Positions 17,526 through 25,695 are shown, counted from the stretch's first letter. The stretch: DNA of 64,000 nt from Rhodococcus rhodochrous (GCF_900187265.1 NZ_LT906450.1:1417444-1481443), one strand, 5' to 3'. The notes: generated by a model from the letters alone, not told the origin. A program made the numbers and translations.

Positions 17526-18659
17526 TTACAGATGGCGCGTGGTGTCGATTCCCAGCGACATGCCGGCCAGTCCGCGCTTGCGCACCGCGAGCTTGTCGGA
17601 GACCTCCTTGAGCGCCACCGCGGGCGCCGAGTCGGGCGCCGCGAGGACGATCGGAGTTCCGGCGTCGCCGGCCTCGCGCACGGCCGGGTCGAGCGGGATC
17701 TGGCCGAGCAGCGGCACCGTCGCACCCACTGCGCGGGTGAGACGTTCGGCGACTGCCTGACCGCCGCCGCTGCCGAAGACGTCCATGCGGGTGCCGTCGG
17801 GCAGCTCGAGCCACGACATGTTCTCCACGACGCCGGCGATACGCTGACGTGTCTGCAGCGCGATCGAACCGGCACGCTCGGCGACCTCGGCGGCGGCCTG
17901 CTGCGGCGTCGTCACGACGAGGATCTCGGCGTTGGGGATCAGCTGCGCCACCGAGATGGCGACGTCGCCCGTGCCGGGCGGCAGGTCGAGGAGCAGGACG
18001 TCGAGGTCGCCCCAGAAGACGTCGGCGAGGAACTGCTGCAGCGCGCGGTGCAGCATCGGGCCGCGCCACACCACCGGGGTGTTGCCCTCGGTGAACTGGG
18101 CGATGGAGATCATCTTCACGTCGTGCGCGACCGGCGGCATGATCATCCGCTCGACCTGCGTGGGCTTCGCGGAGGTGCCGAGCATGCGGGGGATCGAGTG
18201 ACCGTAGATGTCGGCGTCGAGCACACCCACCGACAGTCCGCGCGAGGCCATGGCCGCGGCGAGGTTGACGGTGACCGACGACTTGCCGACACCGCCCTTG
18301 CCGGAGGCGACCGCGTAGACGCGTGTCAGCGATCCGGGCTGGGCGAACGGGATGACGGGCTCGGTGGAGTCGCCGCGCAGCGACTTGCGGAGCTCGGTGC
18401 GCTGTTCGTCGTTCATCACGTCGAGGGTCACTCGCACCTCGCCCACGCCTGCGACGTCGGCGACGGCCTTGGTGACGCGATCCGAGATCTCGGTGCGCAT
18501 GGGGCACCCGGCGGTGGTCAGGTAGATGGCGACGTCGACACTGCTGTCGGCGCCGATCTCGATGCTCTTGACCATTCCGAGATCGGTGATGGGCTTGCGG
18601 ATCTCCGGGTCCTGGACCCGTGCGAGCGCACTGCGGACGTCGGACTCACTGACTGCCAT
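17526..18659 (-). CDS. mrp: Mrp/ApbC-family iron-sulfur cluster carrier ATPase
   Basis: P-loop ATPase thought to carry Fe-S clusters to apoproteins. 377 residues. The N-terminal MIP18/DUF59 domain (about 1-95: VQDPEIRKPITDLGMVKSI, TTAGCPMR) is followed by the deviant Walker A VASGKGGVGKSSVTVNLA, the Asp-rich VGVLDADIYGHSIPRMLG, and LDVLLLDLPPGTGDVAISV. The usual C-terminal CxxC after VVENMS is absent (here ENMSWLELPDGTRMDVFG), as in mycobacterial Mrp; the single DUF59 Cys remains. The start is ATG at 18659, with TACCAT 7 bases upstream; ATG 18668 lies inside that hexamer. It is minus strand, convergent with tatB. Confidence 0.93.
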   Translation of the reverse strand: MAVSESDVRSALARVQDPEIRKPITDLGMVKSIEIGADSSVDVAIYLTTAGCPMRTEISDRVTKAVADVAGVGEVRVTLDVMNDEQRTELRKSLRGDSTEPVIPFAQPGSLTRVYAVASGKGGVGKSSVTVNLAAAMASRGLSVGVLDADIYGHSIPRMLGTSAKPTQVERMIMPPVAHDVKMISIAQFTEGNTPVVWRGPMLHRALQQFLADVFWGDLDVLLLDLPPGTGDVAISVAQLIPNAEILVVTTPQQAAAEVAERAGSIALQTRQRIAGVVENMSWLELPDGTRMDVFGSGGGQAVAERLTRAVGATVPLLGQIPLDPAVREAGDAGTPIVLAAPDSAPAVALKEVSDKLAVRKRGLAGMSLGIDTTRHL

Positions 18660-18666
18660 GACGCCC

Positions 18667-18672
18667 ATGGTA
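18667..18672 (-). promoter_or_regulatory. -10 hexamer of a leaderless mrp promoter
   Basis: TACCAT on the minus strand, 7 bases before ATG 18659. Confidence 0.45.
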
Positions 18673-18732
18673 GGCGGCGGGCCACTCGCGACCGGATACG
18701 GGTCGACGGTGACCCGGCAACCCTTCCGATCC

Positions 18733-19599
18733 CTAGTGGATACGGGGGAGATCCGCGGGGCTCGGGTCGATTCCGGTGGAGTACGCCGTCGACCAGGCGA
18801 GCACGTTCGCCACGTAGGCCATCGAGTTGTTGTAGCGGTGGATCGCCTTCGTCGAGTGCGCGATGTTGCGCATGTCGAGGCCACCGTCGCACAGGTACTT
18901 CGCGGTGGTGAGCGTCGAGTCGTACAGGTTCTGGGGATCGGCGACACCGTCGCCGTTGCCGTCGCCCGCGTACTGGTTCCACGTGGTGGGTATGAACTGC
19001 ATCGGCCCGACAGCGCGGTCGTAGACGGGGTCGCCGTCGAGGACGCCGCCGTCGGTGTCGTGGATGACGGCCTGACCGGGCAGGCTGCCGTCGAGCGGCA
19101 GTCCGATGACGGGCTCGAGCAGGTTGCCCTTGTCGTCGGCGCGACCACCGTTGGCGTGTCCGGACTCGACGCGGCCGATGCCGGCGAGGAGCGTCCAGTG
19201 CATGCCGCAGGCGGGATTCTCCTCGGCGAGGATGCGCTCGGCGTTGCGGTAGGCGGCGTAGTTGATGCCGGGGATGCCGAGGGGGCCCTCGTGAAGGACC
19301 TCGGGCTCGGGTTCGGGCTCGGGGGCGGCCTTGAAGGTGCGCACGGGTGCCGGTTCGGGCTCGAGCATGATCGTCTGCACGGCGGCGACCGCTTCGGGAA
19401 TCGCGTTCGCGAGGTCGGCCGTGTCGGTCGACGACGCCGTCGGCTCGGTCTCGTGGTGAGCTGCACCCATCAGCGATCGCGGCGACGCACCCGCGGTGGT
19501 CGCGGCTGCGGCGACCAGTCCGACCGGAACGAGTCCGGTCATCGCGATGACGGAATTTCGCCGAAGCTTCGAATCCGACGGTTTGGCGTGGCGGCCCAA
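18733..19599 (-). CDS. Lytic murein transglycosylase (Rv1230c-like), catalytically intact
   Basis: Secreted or membrane-anchored peptidoglycan lyase. 288 residues. An N-terminal basic stretch and a hydrophobic segment (about 16-36) form the export signal, followed by a Pro/Glu-rich linker (79-101). The catalytic domain then shows the active-site Glu at residue 145 (GIGRVESGHANGG) and YDRAVGPMQFIPTTW with DGNGDGVADPQNLYD. These are the marks of the MltB-like/SLT family. Translation starts at TTG 19599; GGAGGG is placed about 8 bases upstream, and MGRHAKPSDSK is a typical start. A paralogue with the same layout lies directly upstream on the same strand. Confidence 0.9.
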   Translation of the reverse strand: MGRHAKPSDSKLRRNSVIAMTGLVPVGLVAAAATTAGASPRSLMGAAHHETEPTASSTDTADLANAIPEAVAAVQTIMLEPEPAPVRTFKAAPEPEPEPEVLHEGPLGIPGINYAAYRNAERILAEENPACGMHWTLLAGIGRVESGHANGGRADDKGNLLEPVIGLPLDGSLPGQAVIHDTDGGVLDGDPVYDRAVGPMQFIPTTWNQYAGDGNGDGVADPQNLYDSTLTTAKYLCDGGLDMRNIAHSTKAIHRYNNSMAYVANVLAWSTAYSTGIDPSPADLPRIH

Positions 19600-19761
19600 T
19601 GGATAACCCTCCCTCGGGTGCCTCGGAACGAGACACCTTCGTTACGTGCCGGGCCGAGGCTACAGCATTCGATGCTTTTCCGTTACTCAAACGTGATGTA
19701 ACGGAGGTGTATGGGCACTGCTGTGGCCCATCCGTGCTGGTCCGGATGGGTCGGGTGGGGT

Positions 19762-19804
19762 GAAAGAAAAAGATGACGACACGCGTGTCGCGCGTGTCGT
19801 CATC
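19762..19804 (-). terminator. Intrinsic terminator after the second transglycosylase gene
   Basis: Perfect 14-bp stem (19772-19785 with 19791-19804) and a 5-base loop. On the minus strand it is followed by TTTTTCTTTC, a true T tract, rare in this GC-rich sequence. It sits 18 bases past the stop. Confidence 0.9.
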
Positions 19805-19822
19805 TCACGTGTGTGCCGGGAG

Positions 19823-20752
19823 TTATTCGCAGAAGGCAGGCACCAGGCAGGGGAGTTCGGGCAACTCCGGCATCGGCGGCGGAGCCGGGATGTTCTGTTC
19901 GGGTGCCTGCTGAGCCGGAGTGTCGGCGGACGCTTGCTGGGCCGGCTGAGGTGTCGCCTCCGGAGCAGGCGCGGTGACCGCCGGAGCCGGTGCGGGGGCC
20001 GCGACATCCGCGGCGTTCGGAACGGGCCGCGCCGGGATCGGAGCGAGATCGGCGGGAGCCACCTCGGCGGCCTTCGAATACGCACCGGACCAGTGCCGGA
20101 CGTTCGCCAGATAGTCCGGTGACGGATCGACCGACGCCACCGCCCGCGCCTCCCCGTCCGGCTCGCGCAGGTTTCCGCCCTCCGCGCACATCCGGGCGCC
20201 GGTGGCCAGGGTCGCGTCGAAGATGTTCTGCGGATCGGCGGTGCCGTCCGCGTTGCCGTCGGCGGAATACTGCTCCCACATCGCGGGGGCCAGGCGCATC
20301 GGCCCGAGCAGCCCTTCCGGGGTGACGACCGGCGTGGTCAGCGTGCCCAGGATGTCGGTGCGTCCCCCGTCCGCATGCCCGGAATTCAAGCGCCCGACGG
20401 CGGCGAGCAGATTCCACGGCAGGCCGCACTCGGGGGAGTCGATGGCCAGCTGCATCTCGGCCGCGCGGTAGGCGTAGAAGACGAGTTCGGGGATCGCGAG
20501 CGGCCCGTCGCCGAGAACCGCCGCACCTCCCGCCGCGGCCAGGGCGTCGGGCGGAAGCTGGGCGAGCGGGTCGCTCGGGCTGCGCAGCGGTTGCGCCTCG
20601 CGCACCTCGCCGGGAAGCACGCCCACCGCCGGGGCCGCGCTCGGTTCGGTCTCGGCGGACGTCGTCTCGGCCACCACCGTCGCCGACGACGCGGTCGCCG
20701 CGAGTCCGGCAGCGACGATCACCGGCATCGCCAACGCGACCCTCCACCGCAC
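19823..20752 (-). CDS. Transglycosylase-like paralogue lacking the catalytic Glu (probable pseudoenzyme)
   Basis: 309 residues with the same architecture as its downstream neighbour: a signal segment (about 7-30), a linker, an SLT-like domain (about 85-230) and a Pro/Ala/Gln-rich tail ending in two cysteines (LPCLVPAFCE). The active-site motif reads AVGRLNSGHADGG, with Asn123 where the paralogue has Glu145, and GPMRLAPAMW replaces GPMQFIPTTW. The scaffold is otherwise kept (DGNADGTADPQNIFDATLATGA), so it may bind glycan without cutting it. The GTG at 20752 has GGAGGAGGG 8 bases upstream. No frameshift; codon use looks normal. It ends in a terminator with a T tract. Confidence 0.85.
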   Translation of the reverse strand: MRWRVALAMPVIVAAGLAATASSATVVAETTSAETEPSAAPAVGVLPGEVREAQPLRSPSDPLAQLPPDALAAAGGAAVLGDGPLAIPELVFYAYRAAEMQLAIDSPECGLPWNLLAAVGRLNSGHADGGRTDILGTLTTPVVTPEGLLGPMRLAPAMWEQYSADGNADGTADPQNIFDATLATGARMCAEGGNLREPDGEARAVASVDPSPDYLANVRHWSGAYSKAAEVAPADLAPIPARPVPNAADVAAPAPAPAVTAPAPEATPQPAQQASADTPAQQAPEQNIPAPPPMPELPELPCLVPAFCE

Positions 20753-20879
20753 GCGATCACCCTCCTCCGGTCGTCCGTCCGACTGCTGTGACGAAGGTTA
20801 CAGAAGGATGTCGGGTTGTGTGCAACCGGGCGTGCCGGACAACAGGACGTCGGGGCACTCCGTCGGTGGCGAGGCGCGA

Positions 20880-21401
20880 TCAGCGACGGGGCGCGCGAGT
20901 ACGCGGAGGACCGACATCGTCCTCGTTCTCGTCCTCGACCAGCAGGGCGCGCAGGTCGTCGAGTTCGCGACGCAGATAGTCGCGGGTCGCGACCTCGCCC
21001 ACCGCGAGTCGCAGGGCCGCGAGTTCGCGTGCCAGGAACTCGGTGTCCGCCTTCGTCTGCTCGGCGCGGGCGCGGTCCTCCTCGAGCGACACGCGGTCGC
21101 GGTTCTCCTGCCGGTTCTGCGCCAGCAGGATCAACGGCGCGGCATAGGCGGCCTGCGTCGAGAAGGCCAGGTTGAGAAGGATGAAGGGATAGGGATCCCA
21201 CTGCAGTCCGACCGCGGTGATGTTGAGGGCGATCCACACGATGACGACGATCGTCTGGATGGCGAGATAGCGGCCCGTTCCGAGGAACCGGGCGATCGAC
21301 TCGCTGACCCGGCCGACCGCCTCGGCGTCGAAGTTGAACCGGAACCTCGACGACTGGGGTGTCTCGAGGCGCGAGCGGCCCTGCGTGCTGCGGTCACTCA
21401 T
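20880..21401 (-). CDS. DUF1003 membrane protein (Rv1231c-like)
   Basis: 173 residues. Two membrane helices (about 45-65, AIQTIVVIVWIALNITAVGL; about 72-93) surround the family signature DPYPFILLNLAFSTQAAYAAPLI and QNRQENRDR. A coiled-coil cytosolic tail with DYLRRELDDLRALL follows. The function is unknown. The ATG at 21401 overlaps the end of the MgtE-like gene by 8 bases, and the pair is conserved in mycobacteria (Rv1231c-Rv1232c), so the two proteins probably work together. Given the upstream partner, a role in divalent metal handling is possible but not shown. Confidence 0.88.
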   Translation of the reverse strand: MSDRSTQGRSRLETPQSSRFRFNFDAEAVGRVSESIARFLGTGRYLAIQTIVVIVWIALNITAVGLQWDPYPFILLNLAFSTQAAYAAPLILLAQNRQENRDRVSLEEDRARAEQTKADTEFLARELAALRLAVGEVATRDYLRRELDDLRALLVEDENEDDVGPPRTRAPRR

Positions 21402-22668
21402 CCTCGATGTCCTCCTCGCGCCAGTCCTCCGGCAACAGATGGTCGAGCACGTCGTCGACGCTCACCGCGCCGAGCAGGTGCCCCTCGTCGTCCACCACCG
21501 GACCGCAGACCAGGTTGTACGTCGCGAAGTACCGGGTGACGGTGGTCAGGGCGTCGTCGGGGGCCAGGCGCGGCAGGTCGTCGTCGACGACCCCTCCCAC
21601 CAGGCTTGCGGGCGGTTCCCGGAGCAATCGTTGCAGATGGACGCAGCCGAGGTACTTGCCGGTGGGCGTCGCGGTGGGCGGCCGCACGACGAAGACCATC
21701 GACGCCAGGGCCGGACTCAGATCCGGATTGCGGGCGCGGGCGAGCGCTTCGGCCACCGTGGTCGCCGGTGTCAGCACGACCGGCTCGGGGGTCATCAAAC
21801 CACCGGCGGTGTCGGGGGAGTGCTCGAGCAGGCGGCGCACCGGCTCGGAGTCCTCGGGGTCCATGCGTTGCAGGAACGACTCGGCGTCCGTGGCGGGCAG
21901 CTCACCGAGGAGGTCGGCGACGTCGTCGGGATCCATCGCCTCGAGCACCGCGACCGCCCGGTCGAGACCGAGCTGGGTGAGCAGATCGGTCTGATCGTCG
22001 GAGGGCAACTCCTGCACGATGTCGGCGAGGCGTTCGTCGTCGAGCGCCGCGGCGACCTCGGTACGTCTCTTGATCGGCAGGTCGCGCAGGGCGTTCGCGA
22101 CGTCCGGCGGGCGCATGTCCTCGAACTGTAGGAGCAACTGCGCGACACCCTGGCCGGGCATCGACAGCGCCTGCTGGGTGAGTCCGTGCACGTGCGGCCA
22201 TTCCACGATGTGGATGGGGGAGCGGCGCGCGAGCCGGCCGCGATGGCGACGCACCGCCACCCGGGCGACGACCCAATCGCGGGTGCGCATGAGCTCGAGC
22301 CCCAGATCCACCACGACGGCGTCGACACCCATCAGGTCCGGCAGCTCCGGGTCGTCGACGCGCACACGCGAATCGAGGACCTGACCGAGGGCGAGCACCT
22401 CCGAGGGCCGTTGCGTGAACCGGCGCAGACTCACGTTGCCGGTCACGAGGGTGACCGCGCCGGGCTCGATCGCGGTCACACGCAGCATCGGGACGAAGAT
22501 CCGCTTGCGGGTGGGCAGTTCGACGACGAGCCCCAGCGCACGAGGAGGCTGACGCCCCACCCGGATGGTCAGCACGACATCGCGGACGCGGCCGATGGAC
22601 TCGCCGTCGGGGCCGAGAACGACCAGTCCGGCCAGCCGCGCGACGAAGACCTTGCTCACTGCTGCCAT
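21394..22668 (-). CDS. MgtE N-terminal/CBS-domain protein without channel domain (Rv1232c-like)
   Basis: 424 residues. PRC-barrel-like modules lie at about 1-165 (VLGPDGESIGRVRDVVLT; LMGVDAVVVDLGLELM). An MgtE N-domain superhelix follows (about 185-285: LRDLPIKRRTEVAAALDDERLADIVQELP, DPDDVADLLGELP) and a CBS pair (about 290-415: GGLMTPEPVVLTP, LVCGPVVDDEGHLLGAVSVDDVL). The protein ends right after the CBS pair. The five membrane helices of the Mg2+ channel are missing, so it is a soluble sensor module and not a transporter. It probably senses Mg2+ or a nucleotide and acts on its partner DUF1003 membrane protein (inference). The ATG at 22668 has TAGCCT 7 bases upstream. Confidence 0.9.
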   Translation of the reverse strand: MAAVSKVFVARLAGLVVLGPDGESIGRVRDVVLTIRVGRQPPRALGLVVELPTRKRIFVPMLRVTAIEPGAVTLVTGNVSLRRFTQRPSEVLALGQVLDSRVRVDDPELPDLMGVDAVVVDLGLELMRTRDWVVARVAVRRHRGRLARRSPIHIVEWPHVHGLTQQALSMPGQGVAQLLLQFEDMRPPDVANALRDLPIKRRTEVAAALDDERLADIVQELPSDDQTDLLTQLGLDRAVAVLEAMDPDDVADLLGELPATDAESFLQRMDPEDSEPVRRLLEHSPDTAGGLMTPEPVVLTPATTVAEALARARNPDLSPALASMVFVVRPPTATPTGKYLGCVHLQRLLREPPASLVGGVVDDDLPRLAPDDALTTVTRYFATYNLVCGPVVDDEGHLLGAVSVDDVLDHLLPEDWREEDIEDE

Positions 22669-22675
22669 GATTGCC

Positions 22676-22681
22676 AGGCTA
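22676..22681 (-). promoter_or_regulatory. -10 hexamer of a leaderless MgtE-like gene promoter
   Basis: TAGCCT on the minus strand, 7 bases before ATG 22668. It drives the MgtE-like/DUF1003 pair. Confidence 0.5.
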
Positions 22682-22726
22682 GAGCGTGCCCACGCTGTTC
22701 CCGGAACTCGGAGGTCTGGTCAGGTC

Positions 22727-23686
22727 ATGTCGTTTTCGTTCAGGCCACGGAGGTCGGTACTCGCGGTTCCCGGCAGCAGCCGGAAGATGATCGACAAGGC
22801 CAAGGGCCTTCCCGCCGACGAGATCTTCCTCGATCTCGAGGACGCCGTGTCGCCGCTGGCCAAGGAACAGGCCCGCAGCACCATCGTCGAAGCTCTGAAC
22901 GAGGACGGCTGGGGCGACCAGATCAAGGTCGTGCGTGTCAACGACTGGACCACGGATGCGACCTATCTGGACGTCGCGACGGTCGTCGGTGGTGCCGGCG
23001 CGAACCTCGACGCGATCCTGCTGCCGAAGGTGCCCGACGCGAGCCACGTGAAGGCACTCGACCTCCTCCTCACCCAGGTGGAGAAGGCCCACGGTCTCGA
23101 AGTGGGGCGGATCGGTATCGAACCGCAGATCGAGAACGCCATCGGGTTGACGAACATCAACGAGATCGCGACGGCGAGCTCGCGCGTGCAGACGCTCGTG
23201 TTCGGCCCGGCCGACTTCATGGCGAGCATCAACATGCGCACCCTCGTCGTCGGTGAGCAGCCCGAGGGTTACGACGTCGGCGACGCCTACCACCACATCC
23301 TCATGACGATCCTCATGGCCGCGCGTGCCCACGGGCTGCAGGCCATCGACGGTCCCTACCTCCAGATCCGCGACGTCGACGCCTTCCGCCGGTCGGCGCA
23401 GCGCACCGCCGCCCTGGGCTTCGACGGCAAGTGGGTGCTGCACCCGAGCCAGATCGACGCGGCCAACGAGGTCTTCAGCCCCCGGCAGGAGGACTACGAC
23501 AAGGCCGAGATGATCCTCGACGCCTATGAGTGGCACACCTCTGCCGAGGGCGGCGCCCGCGGTGCCGCGATGCTCGGCGACGAGATGATCGACGAGGCGA
23601 GCCGGAAGATGGCCCTCGTGATCTCCGCGAAGGGGCGCGCCGCCGGACTGCAGCGCACCCAGACGTTCGAGCCGCCGGCCTCCTGA
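22727..23686 (+). CDS. HpcH/HpaI-family CoA-ester lyase (malyl-CoA/citramalyl-CoA lyase type)
   Basis: TIM-barrel lyase of the CitE/malyl-CoA lyase group. It cleaves a 3-hydroxyacyl-CoA such as malyl- or methylmalyl-CoA; the exact substrate is unknown. 319 residues. Seen: RRSVLAVPGSSRKMIDKA at the start, the DEIFLDLEDAVSPLAKEQAR metal and substrate loop, RVND, IEPQIENAIGL with the active-site Glu, VFGPADFMASI with the metal Asp, and a C-terminal lid with GKWVLHPSQIDAANEVFSP. ATG 22727 yields a standard N-terminus. It is divergent from the MgtE-like gene. Its position is not part of the mycobacterial order as I recall it. Confidence 0.88.
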   Translation: MSFSFRPRRSVLAVPGSSRKMIDKAKGLPADEIFLDLEDAVSPLAKEQARSTIVEALNEDGWGDQIKVVRVNDWTTDATYLDVATVVGGAGANLDAILLPKVPDASHVKALDLLLTQVEKAHGLEVGRIGIEPQIENAIGLTNINEIATASSRVQTLVFGPADFMASINMRTLVVGEQPEGYDVGDAYHHILMTILMAARAHGLQAIDGPYLQIRDVDAFRRSAQRTAALGFDGKWVLHPSQIDAANEVFSPRQEDYDKAEMILDAYEWHTSAEGGARGAAMLGDEMIDEASRKMALVISAKGRAAGLQRTQTFEPPAS

Positions 23687-23807
23687 CGGGAACGACCAGG
23701 AAAAAGAACATATCGGGCGAACCATCGCGGCGTGCCGGTCCCCGTCGAGGCAGAATGGAGACCGGCGCCGCGACCGTCGGCGTGCATCGCGAAGGAGCCG
23801 AAACGAC

Positions 23808-24293
23808 ATGACGAATCCCCTCGGACCCGGTCGCCAGGTACCCGGTCTGCCGACTCCTCCCACGGGCTGGCCCGTCGGTTCGTACCCGACCTACGCCGAG
23901 GCGCAACGCGCGGTCGACCACTTGGCCGATCAGAACTTCTCCGTCGAGGACGTCACCATCGTCGGTGTCGATCTCATGCAGGTCGAGCGGGTCACCGGTC
24001 GGCTCACGTGGCCGAAGGTGATCGGCGGCGGCATCGTCTCGGGTGCATGGCTCGGCGTGTTCTTCGGTCTGCTGCTCGGTATCTTCTCCACCGACTTCCT
24101 CGGCCCGCTGCTCGTCGGCCTCGTCGGCGGCATCATCTTCGGCCTCATCTCGGCGACCATCCCGTACGCCGCGACCCGCGGCCAGCGCGACTTCTCGTCC
24201 ACGATGCAGCTCGTCGCCGGCCGCTACGACGTGCTGTGCCAGCCGCCCACCGCCGAGAAGGCACGCGACATCCTCGCCAAGCTCGCCATCTGA
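23808..24293 (+). CDS. General stress protein 17M-like membrane protein (Rv1234-like)
   Basis: 161 residues. The N-terminal half carries the 17M-type fold, VGSYPTYAEAQRAVDHLAD ... VEDVTIVGVDLMQVERVTG, also seen in other actinobacterial stress proteins. Two membrane helices follow (about 73-93 and 97-118, Gly-rich: GGGIVSGAWLGVFFGLLLG), then a soluble end, YDVLCQPPTAEKARDIL. The function is unknown. The ATG at 23808 is preceded by GAAGGAG about 10 bases upstream. The 121-base gap before it is non-coding and A-rich near 23699-23712. It is probably transcribed alone. Confidence 0.85.
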   Translation: MTNPLGPGRQVPGLPTPPTGWPVGSYPTYAEAQRAVDHLADQNFSVEDVTIVGVDLMQVERVTGRLTWPKVIGGGIVSGAWLGVFFGLLLGIFSTDFLGPLLVGLVGGIIFGLISATIPYAATRGQRDFSSTMQLVAGRYDVLCQPPTAEKARDILAKLAI

Positions 24294-24352
24294 TCGTCAC
24301 GCGGTCGCGCGTTCGCCGAGAACGGCACTCGTCGCGACCGGCCTCGCGCCAC

Positions 24353-24358
24353 TACTGT
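24353..24358 (+). promoter_or_regulatory. -10 hexamer of a leaderless coiled-coil gene promoter
   Basis: TACTGT, 7 bases before ATG 24366. Confidence 0.45.
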
Positions 24359-24365
24359 CGATCCC

Positions 24366-25244
24366 ATGCCCGACCTCGATTCGGTGGCCGACGCCCTCTA
24401 CGGCCTCGACCCAGGAGACTTCGTGGCGGCCCGCACCGAATTCGCGGCGCAGGCACGCGAAGCGGGCGACCGCGAGCTGACGGCGGCCATCGGCAGGCTG
24501 CGCAAACCGACGGTCGCGGCCTGGATGGTCAACCTGCTCGCCCGCGAACGGGCCGACGAACTCGCGGCGCTGCTCGACATCGGATCCGCCCTGCGCACCG
24601 CGCAACGACGACTGTCCGGCAGCGAGATGCGGAAACTGTCGGAGCAGCGACGCCGGGTGGTCGCGGCACTCGAACGCGACGCAGGACGGCTCGCCGCCGA
24701 CCGCGGCCGCACAGTCTCGGAGAGCGCACTGCGCGAGGTGGGGCGCACCCTCAACGCCGCACTGTCGGATCCCGACATCGGGGAGCAGGTCCGGCAGGGT
24801 CGGCTCGACGCGATCGTCGAGTCCGACGGCTTCGGCGACCTGTCGGCGATGCCGCTCACCGTCATCCGCGGCGGGTCCGACGAGAAGGACGAGGACGACC
24901 GAACCGCAACGGACAAGGCCGGGCGCAAGAGCAGAGGCGAGCGCGGACCCACCGAGCGTGAGAAGGCGGAACAGGCGGCGCGCGACGCGGAGATCGACGA
25001 GGCCGCCGCCGCTCTCGACTCCGCGCACAGCGCGGCCGAGGAAGCGCGCGAAGCGGCGTCGGCAGCCGAACAGGAGCTGGCCCGTCACGAAGAGGAGGTC
25101 GCCGAGCTGCGGGCGAAGCTCGAACACGCCGAGCAGCAACGCACCTTCGCGCGCCGTGCCGCCACCGAGGCCAAGAAACGGGTGGTCGCCGCCGAACGGG
25201 CCGTCTCGGCCGCCGAGGCCCACCTCGCCCGGACGAAGAACTGA
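24366..25244 (+). CDS. Coiled-coil protein of unknown function
   Basis: 292 residues, cytoplasmic, no membrane segment. The N-terminal half (1-150) is a small helical domain with DLDSVADALYGLDPGDFVAARTE and LRKPTVAAWMVNLLAR, a pattern seen in many actinobacterial hypothetical proteins next to an acetyltransferase. The C-terminal half (about 175-290) is one long Ala/Glu/Arg coiled coil (EKAEQAARDAEIDEAAAALD, repeated heptads). No catalytic motif is visible. The gene converges on the phosphatase with only 4 bases between the stops. The start has a TACTGT 7 bases upstream. A structural or scaffold role is the most that can be said. Confidence 0.8.
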   Translation: MPDLDSVADALYGLDPGDFVAARTEFAAQAREAGDRELTAAIGRLRKPTVAAWMVNLLARERADELAALLDIGSALRTAQRRLSGSEMRKLSEQRRRVVAALERDAGRLAADRGRTVSESALREVGRTLNAALSDPDIGEQVRQGRLDAIVESDGFGDLSAMPLTVIRGGSDEKDEDDRTATDKAGRKSRGERGPTEREKAEQAARDAEIDEAAAALDSAHSAAEEAREAASAAEQELARHEEEVAELRAKLEHAEQQRTFARRAATEAKKRVVAAERAVSAAEAHLARTKN

Positions 25245-25248
25245 CCCG

Positions 25249-25689
25249 TCAGGAGTGCGCCTCGGTCCGCGCGACGAACCTGCGCTGCCAGGGAGTCTCG
25301 ACCGCACGCGGATGGTAGTGCCGCCGAACGAAGTCGACCGCCTCCTCCGGGGACAGGCCGTCGAGGACGGCGAGGCACGCCAGCGCGGTGCCGGTGCGGC
25401 CGCGTCCACGTCCGCACGCGATCTCCACCCGCTGCCGTCCCGCCCGGATCCACGCCTCGTACAGGACAGCCAGAGCCTCCTCCGGGTCGCGGGGTGTGCG
25501 GAAGTCGGGCCAGTGGATCCACCGCGACTCCCACTCGAACGGTGCTACCGGGGGACGGCCGAGGAGGTACACCCCGAAGTCGGGAAACGGCTCGTCGAAC
25601 ACCGGTCGACGCATCCCGCGTCCCCGCACGAGTCGGCCGGAGGGCAGTTGCAGCACCCCGGTGTCTGCTGGATCCCACTCGCGTCGCAC
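25249..25689 (-). CDS. Cys-based protein phosphatase-like protein (Cx5R)
   Basis: 146 residues with a protein tyrosine/dual-specificity phosphatase P-loop, EIACGRGRGRTGTALACL: Cys, five residues, Arg, then Thr-Gly as in canonical enzymes. The residue before the Cys is Ala and not the usual His. The possible general-acid loop is HWPDFRTPRDPEEAL with an Asp in the WPD-like position. The N-terminus (VLQLPSGRLVRGRGM) is typical of a small actinobacterial subgroup. Target proteins are unknown. The GTG at 25689 has TAGGTT 6 bases upstream, so it is probably leaderless. It converges on the coiled-coil gene and diverges from the Eis-like gene. Confidence 0.8.
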   Translation of the reverse strand: MRREWDPADTGVLQLPSGRLVRGRGMRRPVFDEPFPDFGVYLLGRPPVAPFEWESRWIHWPDFRTPRDPEEALAVLYEAWIRAGRQRVEIACGRGRGRTGTALACLAVLDGLSPEEAVDFVRRHYHPRAVETPWQRRFVARTEAHS

Positions 25690-25695
25690 GCTGGA

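Noticed and set aside
21394-22668. Mg2+ transporter MgtE
   Set aside because: The channel domain is absent; only the N-domain and CBS pair are encoded.
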